Made by a program: the position numbers and the translations under genes. Shown one piece after another: positions 1 to 7,786 of a stretch of DNA of 9,565 nucleotides. Source of the stretch: Schlesneria sp. (GTDB taxonomy: Bacteria; Planctomycetota; Planctomycetia; Planctomycetales; Planctomycetaceae); NCBI GenBank assembly GCA_025353525.1, contig JANXOO010001205.1, forward strand, positions 1 through 9,565, given 5' to 3'. Numbering within the stretch: the first letter of the stretch is position 1; the number at the start of each line of letters is the position of its first letter. A model generated the notes under the pieces. The model was not told where the DNA came from. It saw only the letters and a list, made by a program, of their open reading frames with translations, and did no database searches.

Positions 1-3000
1 ACGGCACCATCTGATACGAGATATGTTAATGCTCCCGAGGCATTCGTCACGACGACCGGTGGCGTGTTGACGGGGATCACTGAAATATCCTGCGTCACGA
101 CATTGCTGGTCGCCAACCCGTCGCTGATGATGAAGCTCACCGTTCGTGCGCCCGACCCCGGATTCGGACTACTGCTGGAGAACGTAATCAACTGCAGTGC
201 CGTCTGGTAGTTCGCCTGCGTATCAACACCGTTTAACGTCAACGTTCCCGTGACCAAATCCCACGAACCCAGAATCGTCGCTGTATTCGCGAACGACAAC
301 AAATCAGTGCCGGGTTCGTAATTTCCGGTGATCTTGACGCTCGCGCTGTTCATGTTCGGGCTGTCTGAATCCGAAACCGCCAGGGTCGCGGCGACAGTCA
401 CTGGTGAACTTCCTTCCACAAATGTCACCGGGATCGAGCCCGAATTGGACAACGATGGAGGTGCATTTGTCGTGACAATTGCCACATCGCGGGTGACCGT
501 GTTGCTGGCAAGTTTTGTGTCGTCGGTCACGGTGAAGCTGACCGTTCGATTCGAAGTATCGGGTACGGCGAATTTGTTAGTATAGACGACCGATCGCAAC
601 GCATTAAGGTAGTTCGCCTTCGGAGCAGTGCTGGACAGCGTCAGGACGCCGGTACCGGCATTCCAGGACATCGTCAGTTTGTCGGCCGTCAGAACCGCTG
701 CCGGAATCGACAACAAATCCTGGCCCTGAATATAACCCGCCGTGATCGCCACGGTAGCGCCCGTCAGATTCAGGCTGTCGTAATCAGTGACCGCCAGCGT
801 CGTCGTAATCGGCGTCGACGGAGTCAACGGGTCGTTCGCCTTGAACACGTGCGGTGCGACTTCGATATTGGAAAGCACAGGTGCATTGTGAATGGTCGTC
901 AGGTTGATCGAACGACTGACCGAATTGCTAATCGCATTCTGATCGTCAGTCACAGTATAGGTGACCGTTCGGATCGGAGTGACCGCCGGATCGTTCTGAT
1001 TGGCGAATGCCACCGATTGCAAGGCCGCCTGGTAGTTGGCAACCGAATCGGCTCCCGAGAGCGTCAACGTTCCCGACGTTGGATTCCAGCTTCCAGTGAT
1101 CGTTCCAGTGTCCAGGAACAACAGCGTGTCCACACTGGACTGGTTGTTGTAGTTCAGCGTGATCTGAACGGTTGCCCCGGTCAAGGTGCCGCTATCCGGA
1201 TCCGAAACAATCAAATTCGGACTTACGGTGACAGCAGTCGTTCCTTCGGTGTAGGCCAATGAACCGGCGTCCCCGGCTTTCAGAACGGGCGGCTCGTTAT
1301 TGTGAATGATCGCGATATCGCGAGTGACCGTATTACTGCCCAGCTTGATGTTCGTCGGACCACCGTCATCGGTCACGGTAAACGCGATCGTCCGGGTCGA
1401 AGTGTTCGGATTACTGCTGGTGTTGCGGTACTTGATCGACTGAAGTGCCCGGGTGTAATTCGCGACCGAATCCGTACCCGTCAACGTCAATGTCCCCGTT
1501 GCCGCAACCCACGTCCCCTTGATGAGAGGAGTTCCCGGGCTGCTGAAGAGCAATTGATCCTGACCGAACTGATATGTCCCCGCTGCGAACTGGATTATCG
1601 CAGACGACATATTTGCGCTGTCGGCGTCAGACAACTGAATCGATTGCGTTATTCCGGTTGCTACGAAGATCGTGACGTCGGGCCCTGGATTCTGGGTGTA
1701 TTGCAACGGGGCCGTTTCGATGCCCGAAAGCACCGGTGCATTGTTTAACGGTGTCACCGAGAGATTGCGGACCAGCGTATTGCTGTTCAATCCCGTATCA
1801 TCGGTCACCGTCAATGAGACCTGACGCAAATCAGTGGCTGGAGTCAGACTCGAGTCACTGAACGTCACCGACCGCAGTGCGACTTGATAATTCGCCACGG
1901 TGTCCAGCCCCGACAGCGTCAACGTTCCCGATGACGTATCGAAGAAACCGGTAATGTTCGAAAAACTGGTGAACTGCAGAGAGTCCTGGTCACTGTGGTA
2001 GTGATTTGAAATCTGGATCGTCGCACCACTTAAGTTCAGGCTGTTGACATCGTTGGCGATGATCGAGCTGGTCAGAATGACTGGTGATGAATTCTCGACA
2101 AAGTTGACGGTCGATTTCTCGATTGCCGACAACACCGGAGCGACAGGCACAGCAACAACGTCGACCTCACAGGTGATGACATTGCTCGACGAATTCAATA
2201 ATGAACCGTCGTCGATCTGGAACGTGACAGTTCGTTGCGTGGTTGCCGGGTTACCGCTGGTATTCGAATACGTCACGGCTTGCAAGGCCCGTTGCCATTG
2301 CGCTAACGTTGCTGTTGCACCCGCTGACCCCAGTGTCATCGTACCGTTCGAGTTGGACTGCATCTGGATATTCCCCATCGTGGCGGGGATGTTTTTGAAT
2401 CCGAGGACATCTTCGCCTAAGACGAAATTCGTAATCGTGATCGTCGCGAACAATTCTGTCGTATTATCGACATCGCTGACGTTAATGATCGGATCGATTG
2501 CGACCGGACTCTTGCCCTGAGTGAACGACGCAATGTTGGAATTCGCGAGGACCGGTGCGTTGTTGACACCGACGACACTGATGAGACTTACGAGCGGTGC
2601 GCTGTTGAGCGTTCCGTCGTTGATGACGTACGAAACCTGACGCGTGGTGGTGGTCGGGTTAACGCTGCCATTGAAGTACGTCACCGAAGAGAGTGCTGAT
2701 TGCCATTCGACGAGTGTCGCCGAGGCACCATTGGACGTAAGGATCAGTTGGCCGTTGGCGTTTGTCTGGATGCCGATGTTCCCCATCGTCGCTCCGTCAT
2801 TCACGAATCCTAATTCATCCTGAACGCCTGCATAATTGACGATTTTGACCGTCGCACTGGCAGCCGTGTTGTTGTCGACATCGGTCACAGCGATCAGCCC
2901 GTCGATGGGGCTTGCCAAATCACCTTCGGTAAACGTGATGTTTCCGGCGATCGACAGGACCGCCGCATTGTCAACGGTGGTAATCGAGATGGAAGTCGTA

Positions 3001-3820
3001 AACGGGGCACTGAGATTATTCGAGGACAAGCCATCGTCCACGACATAGCTGACCGTTCGCGGTGACAGCGTCGGGTCCTGGCTGGTATTCGTGTACGTCA
3101 CTGCTCGAAGTGCCGCCTGCCACTGCGTCTGCGTCGCCTTGGCACCCGTCGAAATCAATTGGATGACGCCGTTCTGATTGCTGGCGAGCGAGATATTTCC
3201 GGTGCCTGTCGTCGGAGCCCATGCAATGATGTCCTCACCAGGAACGTATCCGGCCAATGTAATGATAGCGCTCGCTAACGTCGGGCTACCAATATCGTAC
3301 ACGGAAACAAGCGGGTTAATCGATTTCGCTCCGGTCCCCTCCTTATAAATGAGATTTGAAAGGGACGAATAGACGAGCGGCGGGCCAAAGATCTGAATGT
3401 CGCGTGTGACCGCAGCACTTGTCAGAGGAGCGGGCGATGTTGCACCATCATCGGTGATCGTGAAGCTGACGGTCCGTTTCAATGGGCTCGGTGTCGGAGA
3501 TTTGTCAAAGTACGTGACGGCATTCAGAGCCGTCTGGTAGTCGGCCAACGAAACAGCTACGTTTGGGGTAACGCTGCTCAACGTCAACGTCCCCGTCGCA
3601 GCCGTCCATACCCCCTTGATTTTTGGCGTATTGACGTTCGAGTAAAGCAAAGTGTCTTCGGCCTGCTGGTAGTTGCCGGAAATCTGAATGACGGCTTTGG
3701 TCGCGTTGATGCTGTCAGGAGAATTCGCGACGATTGTTGCGGACACTTGTACCGGCAACCCGAGCGAGTAGTTGTAGTTGAGGGCCGATGTTTCGATCCC
3801 GGTCAGCGTTGGAGGTTCTG
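1..3820 (-). repeat. Nine complete and one partial ~128-148 residue beta-rich repeats, two subtypes
   Basis: Unit starts (N.APVL-like linkers) lie near 3820, 3385, 2970, 2560, 2130, 1745, 1300, 895, 470 and 67. The consensus is: L.YTEG, L.VSD.DS, L.GATV.I...Y..GQD.L.F, a middle segment, YQ.AL.SVTY.NTS.NP, and RTVSF.VTDD..SN.VTR. Unit 1 and units 5-9 are subtype A, with a 'GSW....GTLTLSG.DSVANYQ.AL' middle; the partial unit 10 ends before that segment. Units 2-4 (about 3385-2131) are subtype B, with a glycine/asparagine-rich 'MGNI....N.G...L.S.GA.AT' middle and a conserved tryptophan in '(E/Q)WQ.AL'. Similar repeats occur in other giant bacterial surface proteins, usually labelled cadherin-like or Ig-like; I do not assign a specific family. 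Conservation is at protein level, with short recurring DNA strings only. Confidence 0.85.
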
Positions 3821-6800
3821 CAACGCTTTTCAGATTGATCGTCAAGGTCGCAGTATCTCCGGCAGCCGGGGTCTGGCTGTCGACAACCAGGATTTGCAGC
3901 GCAAATGTCGGGTTCGTCTCGAAATCGAGTGCCGCCGAATTGTTCACCGTGATCTTGCCAGTTGTCGCACCGATCGCAAAGGCATTATCAGTATTGCCGC
4001 CGACGATTGAGTAAATCAGCGAACCGGAGTCACCCGTTACTGTCAGAGTGGGCAGGACGGTCGCCTTGTTCGGAAGAAGTTCGTTGATCGTGAACGGAGC
4101 AACCGGAGTAATCTTTGGTCGGTCAGCCAGTTGAGTGAGGTTGATCGTCACCACCGCCGCAGCCGATAGCGATGGAGTGCCGTTGTCGGTGACCTGGATT
4201 TTCAGATTGAAGACGGGGGTTGTGGCAAAGTCAACTAAATGCGGATCGTTGACGGTGATGATTCCTGTCACGGAGTCAATTGAAAACGCATTTTTAGTAT
4301 TGCCATTGACAATCGTGTATGTCAGCGATTGGCCGACATCTTCGTCCGACGCCGTGACCTGATTCACGACAGTACCGGCAAGACTGTGCTCTGGAACATT
4401 GAATACTTGCGCGTTGATGACCGGGCGATCATTTCTGTTCAGCAGACTGATCGTCATTGTCGCTTGCGCGGATGTCGGCGGAATCCCGCCATCGGTGACC
4501 TGCACCAGCAGGCTGAAAACAGGGTGCGTTTCAAAATTCAGAAGATTCGGATCGGCGATTGTAATGTTTCCAGTCGCGTTATCGATGGCAAACGTCCCGC
4601 CGTCGTTCCCCGCAAGGATTTGAAAGACGCGGCCGACCTGCGGAATCGGATTCGGGTAGTCCTTGTCAGTTGTCAGGATCGTACCAACGAGCGTCCCTGC
4701 GGGTGAGTTCTCAGCCACAGTAAACAACGGCTGATCCAGCATCGCGATTTGATGGTTGATATGCGATAGCGACACAACAAAGTGACCAATGCCGGACAGC
4801 GGCGGAATGCCGTTGTCTGTCACCCTGATCGTCAGATCGAAAGATGCCGGAAGCTCAAGCCTGGTATTATTCAGGACGAGCAATTTACCCGTCGATTGAT
4901 CGATCGTAAACGTATTGTCAGGAGTCGTCGTCGTTGAAACTCCGTTGACAGCAATAATCTGGTACTTGACGACGGAATCGGAATCGCCGTTATTGTTTGT
5001 GACAATCTGACCAACCAAAGTTCCATTGGGAGCCTCTTCAGGAATCGTGGCAGAGCCGGGTACCACGGATGGAGCAATCGTATTGACTTTCGTCAACTGG
5101 ATATCGATCGTTCCGCTTCCGGACGTGGTCAGGTCGCCACGATCAATGGCCGTGACCGTCAGCTTGAACGACGCCTGATTCAGATAGTTCAGAACGTTGC
5201 CGTTGGGCACACCCGGGTTCTGATTGTTGACAGTGATCGTCCCCGTATCCTTGTCGATCGAAAAGATATTCGAGTAAGTCACATTGTTGAACATCACGCT
5301 GTTGCCGCTCGTGATTGAAAACGCAAGCTTGCCCAAGCCGTTGGGCTTCAGAAGATCGGGATCGGTTGCCACGACAACCCCTACGAAAGTGCCGTTAATG
5401 GATGCTTCAGGAACCGTGAAGTTCTGGTCATCAATACGAGTCGGTTCGTTGACATCGTTGAGGTTGACGTGAAGGGTCGCGACTGTCGTTTGCGGATTGA
5501 CGGAAACCGGATCACCGAACTGCGCTGCAAACAGGTTTTGATCGGTGACTTGAATCTGAAGGTTGTATTGCTTCTTCGCCTCAAAATTCAAAAACGGATG
5601 TTTGATCGTGACCAGCCCCGTGTTGGAATCAATCGAGAACAGATGGTCGGTGATCATCTGTTGTGTTGCCGGATCGAAAAACGTGGCCAAGTCATCGGAT
5701 CCGGTTAAGGCAAAGCTGTGAGTCTGCTGAGGTTCAAACGGGTCCATTCCCTGTCTAGGCTGGACGACATTGTTTTGAACGACGTAGTTCCTGCCCCCGT
5801 TCACGGGGTCAAGTGTTTGATCGATCAGATCAAAGAACCCGACGGATGCTCCGATTGCACTGTTTTCGTTCACAAACAAATTCTTGGTCGCCTTCGAGAC
5901 ATCAGGCGCCACTTCGCTGACATCGCGCAAACGGATGTAGACCCAACTGTCCGTGATATCGGTAGTCGTGGCCTGGCTGCTATCCTGATCGGTCATCGAA
6001 AAGACGGGAGGGAACGACGTTGATTCCGTCGCACGAACCCGCACTCGCAATACCACGTCGTTGTATCCACCAAGTCCGCCTTCACCCAGGTCTCCGTGAC
6101 CGACATCTTTGATGCGGCGTGCTTCATAATCGAGGAATTGCGGGTCAGTCACGCGAATCTGACCCGTAAACGGATCGAGCGTGAACGCGGGCGTTCCCTG
6201 CGAGAATCCCGGGACGGTCCCCTGGAACGTATAGCTTAACGTGTTCTTTTCCTGATCAATCGCTGTGACGGCGCCAACAAGGGTTCCAACAGCGCTGTTC
6301 TCGTTGATCTGGAAAACGTTGACGGTGTCCGGAATGATCGAGTCGGTCGACGCATCGAAGTAGTTGTAGGTGTAACCACCTCCCAAATTCGGGTTCGGTG
6401 AATACTGAGGAATGACGGGGACGTTGTCGGTTCCGATCAGCGTGATTGTCACGGTTTGGACAGCCGTTGTATTAACATTCGCGCCAGCAAAGAATTGCCC
6501 CGTCACATCGACGGTCAGTGCTACACCCGGGGTAATGATGAAATCACCAGGATCGTTGATTGCCAAAAAGCTTCGGCCACCGGAGTTGATGATCTTGAAC
6601 GCCGGAACCCCGTTCATGTCGATATCGGGATTGTTCCCTGCAATCACGAAACTCGTCGGGATCTCGACATCCGTTCCGGTCACGTCAAGCGACAGCGGTG
6701 CAACCAATGTGTTGACCGGTTTGGCGTCTTGACCATAGGGAAAAATCTGTGCTTCTTCACCGAAAGGGTTAAAGCCGACATGCACCGCCGTCAGCAATTG

Positions 6801-6926
6801 ACGCGTTTCCAACATTTCCACGACTCGTGGTGTCACGGAATCCAGGCTTCTTCGCTTGCGTGCGTGGGTTCGCGCGCGGGCCGTCAGTCGATTCAGAACA
6901 GAAGCCAACCACGAGTGTAAAATCAT
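1..6926 (-). CDS. Giant LEPR-XLL cadherin-like/Ig-like repeat protein, 3' end beyond window
   Basis: An open frame of 2308 codons without a stop runs from an ATG at 6926 off the left edge. Residues 39-45 read LETRQLL, matching the LEPR-XLL motif of planctomycete secreted giant proteins; the stretch before it is strongly basic (residues 16-26) and shows no classical signal peptide. Residues ~76-163 form a beta-rich domain with some resemblance to choice-of-anchor-D folds. Residues ~200-1035 hold seven cadherin-like repeats with NENSAVGTLVG-type openings, FSID..TG.I.V cores, VTDNG turns and NDVNEP/NRNDRP linkers that suggest calcium binding. Residues ~1036 to the end hold nine and a partial copy of a second repeat ending in RTVSF.VTDD and N.APVL linkers. 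Only one cysteine (1586) is seen. By family analogy it is an extracellular or surface structural or adhesive protein; no enzymatic domain is visible. The start is supported by AAAGG eight bases upstream. The C-terminal anchor or sorting signal is not in view. Confidence 0.93.
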   Translation of the reverse strand, partial: MILHSWLASVLNRLTARARTHARKRRSLDSVTPRVVEMLETRQLLTAVHVGFNPFGEEAQIFPYGQDAKPVNTLVAPLSLDVTGTDVEIPTSFVIAGNNPDIDMNGVPAFKIINSGGRSFLAINDPGDFIITPGVALTVDVTGQFFAGANVNTTAVQTVTITLIGTDNVPVIPQYSPNPNLGGGYTYNYFDASTDSIIPDTVNVFQINENSAVGTLVGAVTAIDQEKNTLSYTFQGTVPGFSQGTPAFTLDPFTGQIRVTDPQFLDYEARRIKDVGHGDLGEGGLGGYNDVVLRVRVRATESTSFPPVFSMTDQDSSQATTTDITDSWVYIRLRDVSEVAPDVSKATKNLFVNENSAIGASVGFFDLIDQTLDPVNGGRNYVVQNNVVQPRQGMDPFEPQQTHSFALTGSDDLATFFDPATQQMITDHLFSIDSNTGLVTIKHPFLNFEAKKQYNLQIQVTDQNLFAAQFGDPVSVNPQTTVATLHVNLNDVNEPTRIDDQNFTVPEASINGTFVGVVVATDPDLLKPNGLGKLAFSITSGNSVMFNNVTYSNIFSIDKDTGTITVNNQNPGVPNGNVLNYLNQASFKLTVTAIDRGDLTTSGSGTIDIQLTKVNTIAPSVVPGSATIPEEAPNGTLVGQIVTNNNGDSDSVVKYQIIAVNGVSTTTTPDNTFTIDQSTGKLLVLNNTRLELPASFDLTIRVTDNGIPPLSGIGHFVVSLSHINHQIAMLDQPLFTVAENSPAGTLVGTILTTDKDYPNPIPQVGRVFQILAGNDGGTFAIDNATGNITIADPNLLNFETHPVFSLLVQVTDGGIPPTSAQATMTISLLNRNDRPVINAQVFNVPEHSLAGTVVNQVTASDEDVGQSLTYTIVNGNTKNAFSIDSVTGIITVNDPHLVDFATTPVFNLKIQVTDNGTPSLSAAAVVTINLTQLADRPKITPVAPFTINELLPNKATVLPTLTVTGDSGSLIYSIVGGNTDNAFAIGATTGKITVNNSAALDFETNPTFALQILVVDSQTPAAGDTATLTINLKSVAEPPTLTGIETSALNYNYSLGLPVQVSATIVANSPDSINATKAVIQISGNYQQAEDTLLYSNVNTPKIKGVWTAATGTLTLSSVTPNVAVSLADYQTALNAVTYFDKSPTPSPLKRTVSFTITDDGATSPAPLTSAAVTRDIQIFGPPLVYSSLSNLIYKEGTGAKSINPLVSVYDIGSPTLASAIITLAGYVPGEDIIAWAPTTGTGNISLASNQNGVIQLISTGAKATQTQWQAALRAVTYTNTSQDPTLSPRTVSYVVDDGLSSNNLSAPFTTSISITTVDNAAVLSIAGNITFTEGDLASPIDGLIAVTDVDNNTAASATVKIVNYAGVQDELGFVNDGATMGNIGIQTNANGQLILTSNGASATLVEWQSALSSVTYFNGSVNPTTTTRQVSYVINDGTLNSAPLVSLISVVGVNNAPVLANSNIASFTQGKSPVAIDPIINVSDVDNTTELFATITITNFVLGEDVLGFKNIPATMGNIQMQSNSNGTMTLGSAGATATLAQWQRALQAVTYSNTSGNPATTQRTVTFQIDDGSLLNSSSNVITCEVDVVAVPVAPVLSAIEKSTVNFVENSSPVILTSSIIANDVNSLNLSGATIQISNHYHSDQDSLQFTSFSNITGFFDTSSGTLTLSGLDTVANYQVALRSVTFSDSSLTPATDLRQVSLTVTDDTGLNSNTLVRNLSVTPLNNAPVLSGIETAPLQYTQNPGPDVTIFVATGITQSIQLSDADSANMSSAIIQFAAGTYQFGQDQLLFSSPGTPLIKGTWVAATGTLTLTGTDSVANYTRALQSIKYRNTSSNPNTSTRTIAFTVTDDGGPTNIKLGSNTVTRDIAIIHNNEPPVLKAGDAGSLAYTEGTTAVTVSPNLIVSDPDSGTLTGATVQITLNYNNQSSVDTLLFLDTGTITGSWNPTSGTLTLSGADSVANYQAALQSVAFANQNDPAVTPIRTVTYTVTDDQNAISNSVSRSINLTTIHNAPVLSNIEVAPHVFKANDPLTPSTPITTTLAVTDYDSLNLTGATVAITAGYIQGQDLLSIPAAVLTADKLTMSWNAGTGVLTLSSTAPKANYLNALRSVVYTNKFAVPDTSNRTVSFTVTDDTKLASNTVTRDVAIVTTNAPPSLSNSGSIPVTFVEGSSPVTVAATLAVSDSDSPNMNSASVKITGNYEPGTDLLSFANTATILGSWDLVTGTLTLNGVDTQANYQTALQLITFSSSSPNPGSGARTVSFIISDGLATSNVVTQDISVIPVNTPPVVVTNASGALTYLVSDGA
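3821..6330 (-). repeat. Seven tandem cadherin-like repeats within the giant protein
   Basis: Repeat starts lie near 6330, 5910, 5435, 5060, 4740, 4420 and 4115, each opening with a form of 'F.V.ENS..GT.VG' (for example FTVAENSPAGTLVG near 4735). Each then has an acidic D.D segment, a 'F.ID..TG.I.V' strand pair, a 'LNFE....F.L.VQVTD' strand and a closing linker. The first two units are about 140-160 residues and carry insertions; the others are the usual ~100-125 residues. The last unit has NELLPNKAT in place of the NENS motif and lacks obvious acidic ligands, so it may not bind calcium. Boundaries are estimated by eye to within about ten residues. Confidence 0.85.
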
Positions 6927-6934
6927 AAGGATTA

Positions 6935-6939
6935 CCTTT
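6935..6939 (-). promoter_or_regulatory. Ribosome binding site of the giant gene
   Basis: On the minus strand AAAGG precedes the ATG at 6926 by eight bases. It is a reasonable Shine-Dalgarno match and supports this start over the later in-frame ATG within the LEPR-XLL segment. Confidence 0.55.
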
Positions 6940-6983
6940 ATTCGCCGAGCAGTGCGGAGGATCTGATTTTTGACGACCGCGAC

Positions 6984-6999
6984 TTCAAACCCGTTTGAA
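6984..6999. repeat. 16-bp inverted repeat in giant-gene leader
   Basis: TTCAAAC-CC-GTTTGAA has perfect 7-bp arms around a 2-bp spacer, about 58 bp upstream of the giant gene's start codon. The short spacer suits a dimeric DNA-binding protein better than an RNA hairpin, so it may be an operator. No T-tract follows, so it is not a terminator. Confidence 0.5.
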
Positions 7000-7103
7000 C
7001 GACGCAGTGACCGCTCCAGCAGTCGATATCAATTTCGTCGGGAGTCCCGCCCCAACGTATGTCACCTGAGGAAATGCCACGAACAAACTCGTGCATCTCC
7101 GGA

Positions 7104-7109
7104 TGTCAA
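7104..7109 (-). promoter_or_regulatory. Possible -35 element (TTGACA) upstream of the giant gene
   Basis: The minus strand reads TTGACA exactly, two bases downstream of the 7112-7129 palindrome. The matching -10 position at 16-18 bp spacing is poor (TTGTTC-like), so this is only a candidate. Used as a promoter it would give a leader of roughly 150 bases. Confidence 0.25.
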
Positions 7110-7111
7110 AT

Positions 7112-7129
7112 TTTTTTCACGTGAAAAAA
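7112..7129. repeat. 18-bp perfect palindrome TTTTTTCACGTGAAAAAA
   Basis: The site is a perfect zero-spacer palindrome centred on CACGTG between 7120 and 7121, about 185 bp upstream of the giant gene start and next to a TTGACA on the minus strand. A zero-spacer palindrome cannot form a good RNA hairpin at its centre, which argues for a protein-binding site over a terminator. As RNA it could still form an A/U-rich stem with a few unpaired bases at the tip. Confidence 0.55.
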
Positions 7130-7548
7130 GATTAAACACGTTCACCGACCGCTGGCAAGCGCGATTTCGCGAATTTTACCAGCATGATGGAATTTGTGTC
7201 CTGGATAGGCAGTATAACCGTTTGGCCAGTAGAAACGCGCATTCCTGTCCGGATTGTCAGCGAGTGTTTCTTGCAATCCTGTTATGGCAGCAAATCTGCT
7301 TGTATGTACGTTAGAACTTGTATCCGAACGTAACAGCGTCGCCATGAAGCGTGGTGAAGTGCAACAGGACGAGAACCATCAGTCCGCAGGATGACGAACT
7401 CGATTTGGCCGGTCGTCCTGGAAAGCCTGCCTGTCAAAGGCGAAGCTTAAGTCACATCGGAGCGCCATGTGGGTGCGGAGTGTCCCAAAACGCTTCGCGA
7501 CGGTAAGCCGCAAAGATGAAAGCAACCCGGCGCAGCCGTCCGCCACAC

Positions 7549-7731
7549 CTTTTTTCGAGTCTCGATGGCTGGTTGCGGATGCGTTTAAGAAGCATCCTCC
7601 GACGACGTGTCCATGAGCACGGTTGCGGACGCGGCATCGATTGTCAACTCTCGCAAAATCGCGACTTCTTCAAACTCGGGCGGTGCAGTCTGGTCACCGT
7701 CCGCGCCGAGGTCGTTGAATCCTCTCAGAGG
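7549..7731 (+). pseudogene. Group II intron reverse transcriptase/maturase, C-terminal fragment
   Basis: About 60 codons read LFSSLDGWLRMRLRSILRRR, then GCGRGIDCQ, NRDFFKLGRCSLVTVRAE and ESSQR. This closely resembles the C-terminus of a common class of intron-encoded proteins, which typically have 'LDGW.R.RLRSILR.R', 'GRGRG.DH.RWPN.FF...G.FSL..A.A' and '.QSS.R'. Relative to that pattern the RWPN block has become LSQN, the GRGRG repeat is partly lost, and the frame reads on through domain V without the usual stop just after QSS(R)R. The intact protein is typically over 400 residues, so more than 80 percent is missing and there is no RT catalytic YADD. The family pattern is from memory; the remnant status is plain from its length and position. 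Confidence 0.78.
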
Positions 7732-7748
7732 CAAAACCATCAACTGAA

Positions 7749-7781
7749 GAGCCGGATGCGGGAAATCCGCAGGTCCGGTTC
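7749..7781 (+). ncRNA. Group II intron domain V
   Basis: The 33-base element begins GAGCCGGAT and ends GTCCGGTTC. These form the 9-bp lower helix of domain V, including the third-position G-U wobble. Above it come a two-base AG bulge on the 3' side, an upper helix GCGG/CCGC, and a GAAA-containing apical loop. The AGC catalytic triad is present at positions 2-4 (7750-7752). The usual domain V is 34 bases, so the upper helix here is one base short on its 5' side, with the odd base in the loop. It sits about 17 bases after the maturase fragment, as expected in an intron. Confidence 0.85.
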
Positions 7782-7786
7782 GGAAA

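Larger units (their letters stand above)
6927..7545. other. Gene-poor intergenic region
   Basis: There is no convincing gene in this ~620 bp. Plus-strand frame 6970-7314 and minus-strand frame 7142-7345 have no recognisable motif, no good ribosome binding site and unbiased composition. The region carries the giant gene's leader, the two inverted repeats listed separately, and a minor CGCGATTTCGCG palindrome at about 7160-7171. No tRNA-like fold was seen. The right part, about 7320-7545, may include unrecognised decayed sequence from the intron or its former flank. Confidence 0.6.

Noticed and set aside
328..6732. Numerous plus-strand frames of 60-158 residues, some regularly spaced.
   Set aside because: They are shadows of the repeated minus-strand coding sequence; the regular spacing reflects the protein repeats of the giant gene.
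6970..7314. 114-residue plus-strand frame.
   Set aside because: Its composition is arginine- and serine-rich with no domain, and it covers the palindromes and leader of the giant gene on the other strand.
7142..7345. 67-residue minus-strand frame in the giant gene's upstream region, possibly a small gene.
   Set aside because: It has no ribosome binding site of note, no motif, no hydrophobic or charged pattern, and no partner gene in a matching arrangement.
7468..7617. 49-residue plus-strand frame starting MWVRSVPKRF, upstream of and overlapping the maturase fragment.
   Set aside because: It overlaps the maturase fragment in another frame, has no ribosome binding site or domain, and is too short to support.
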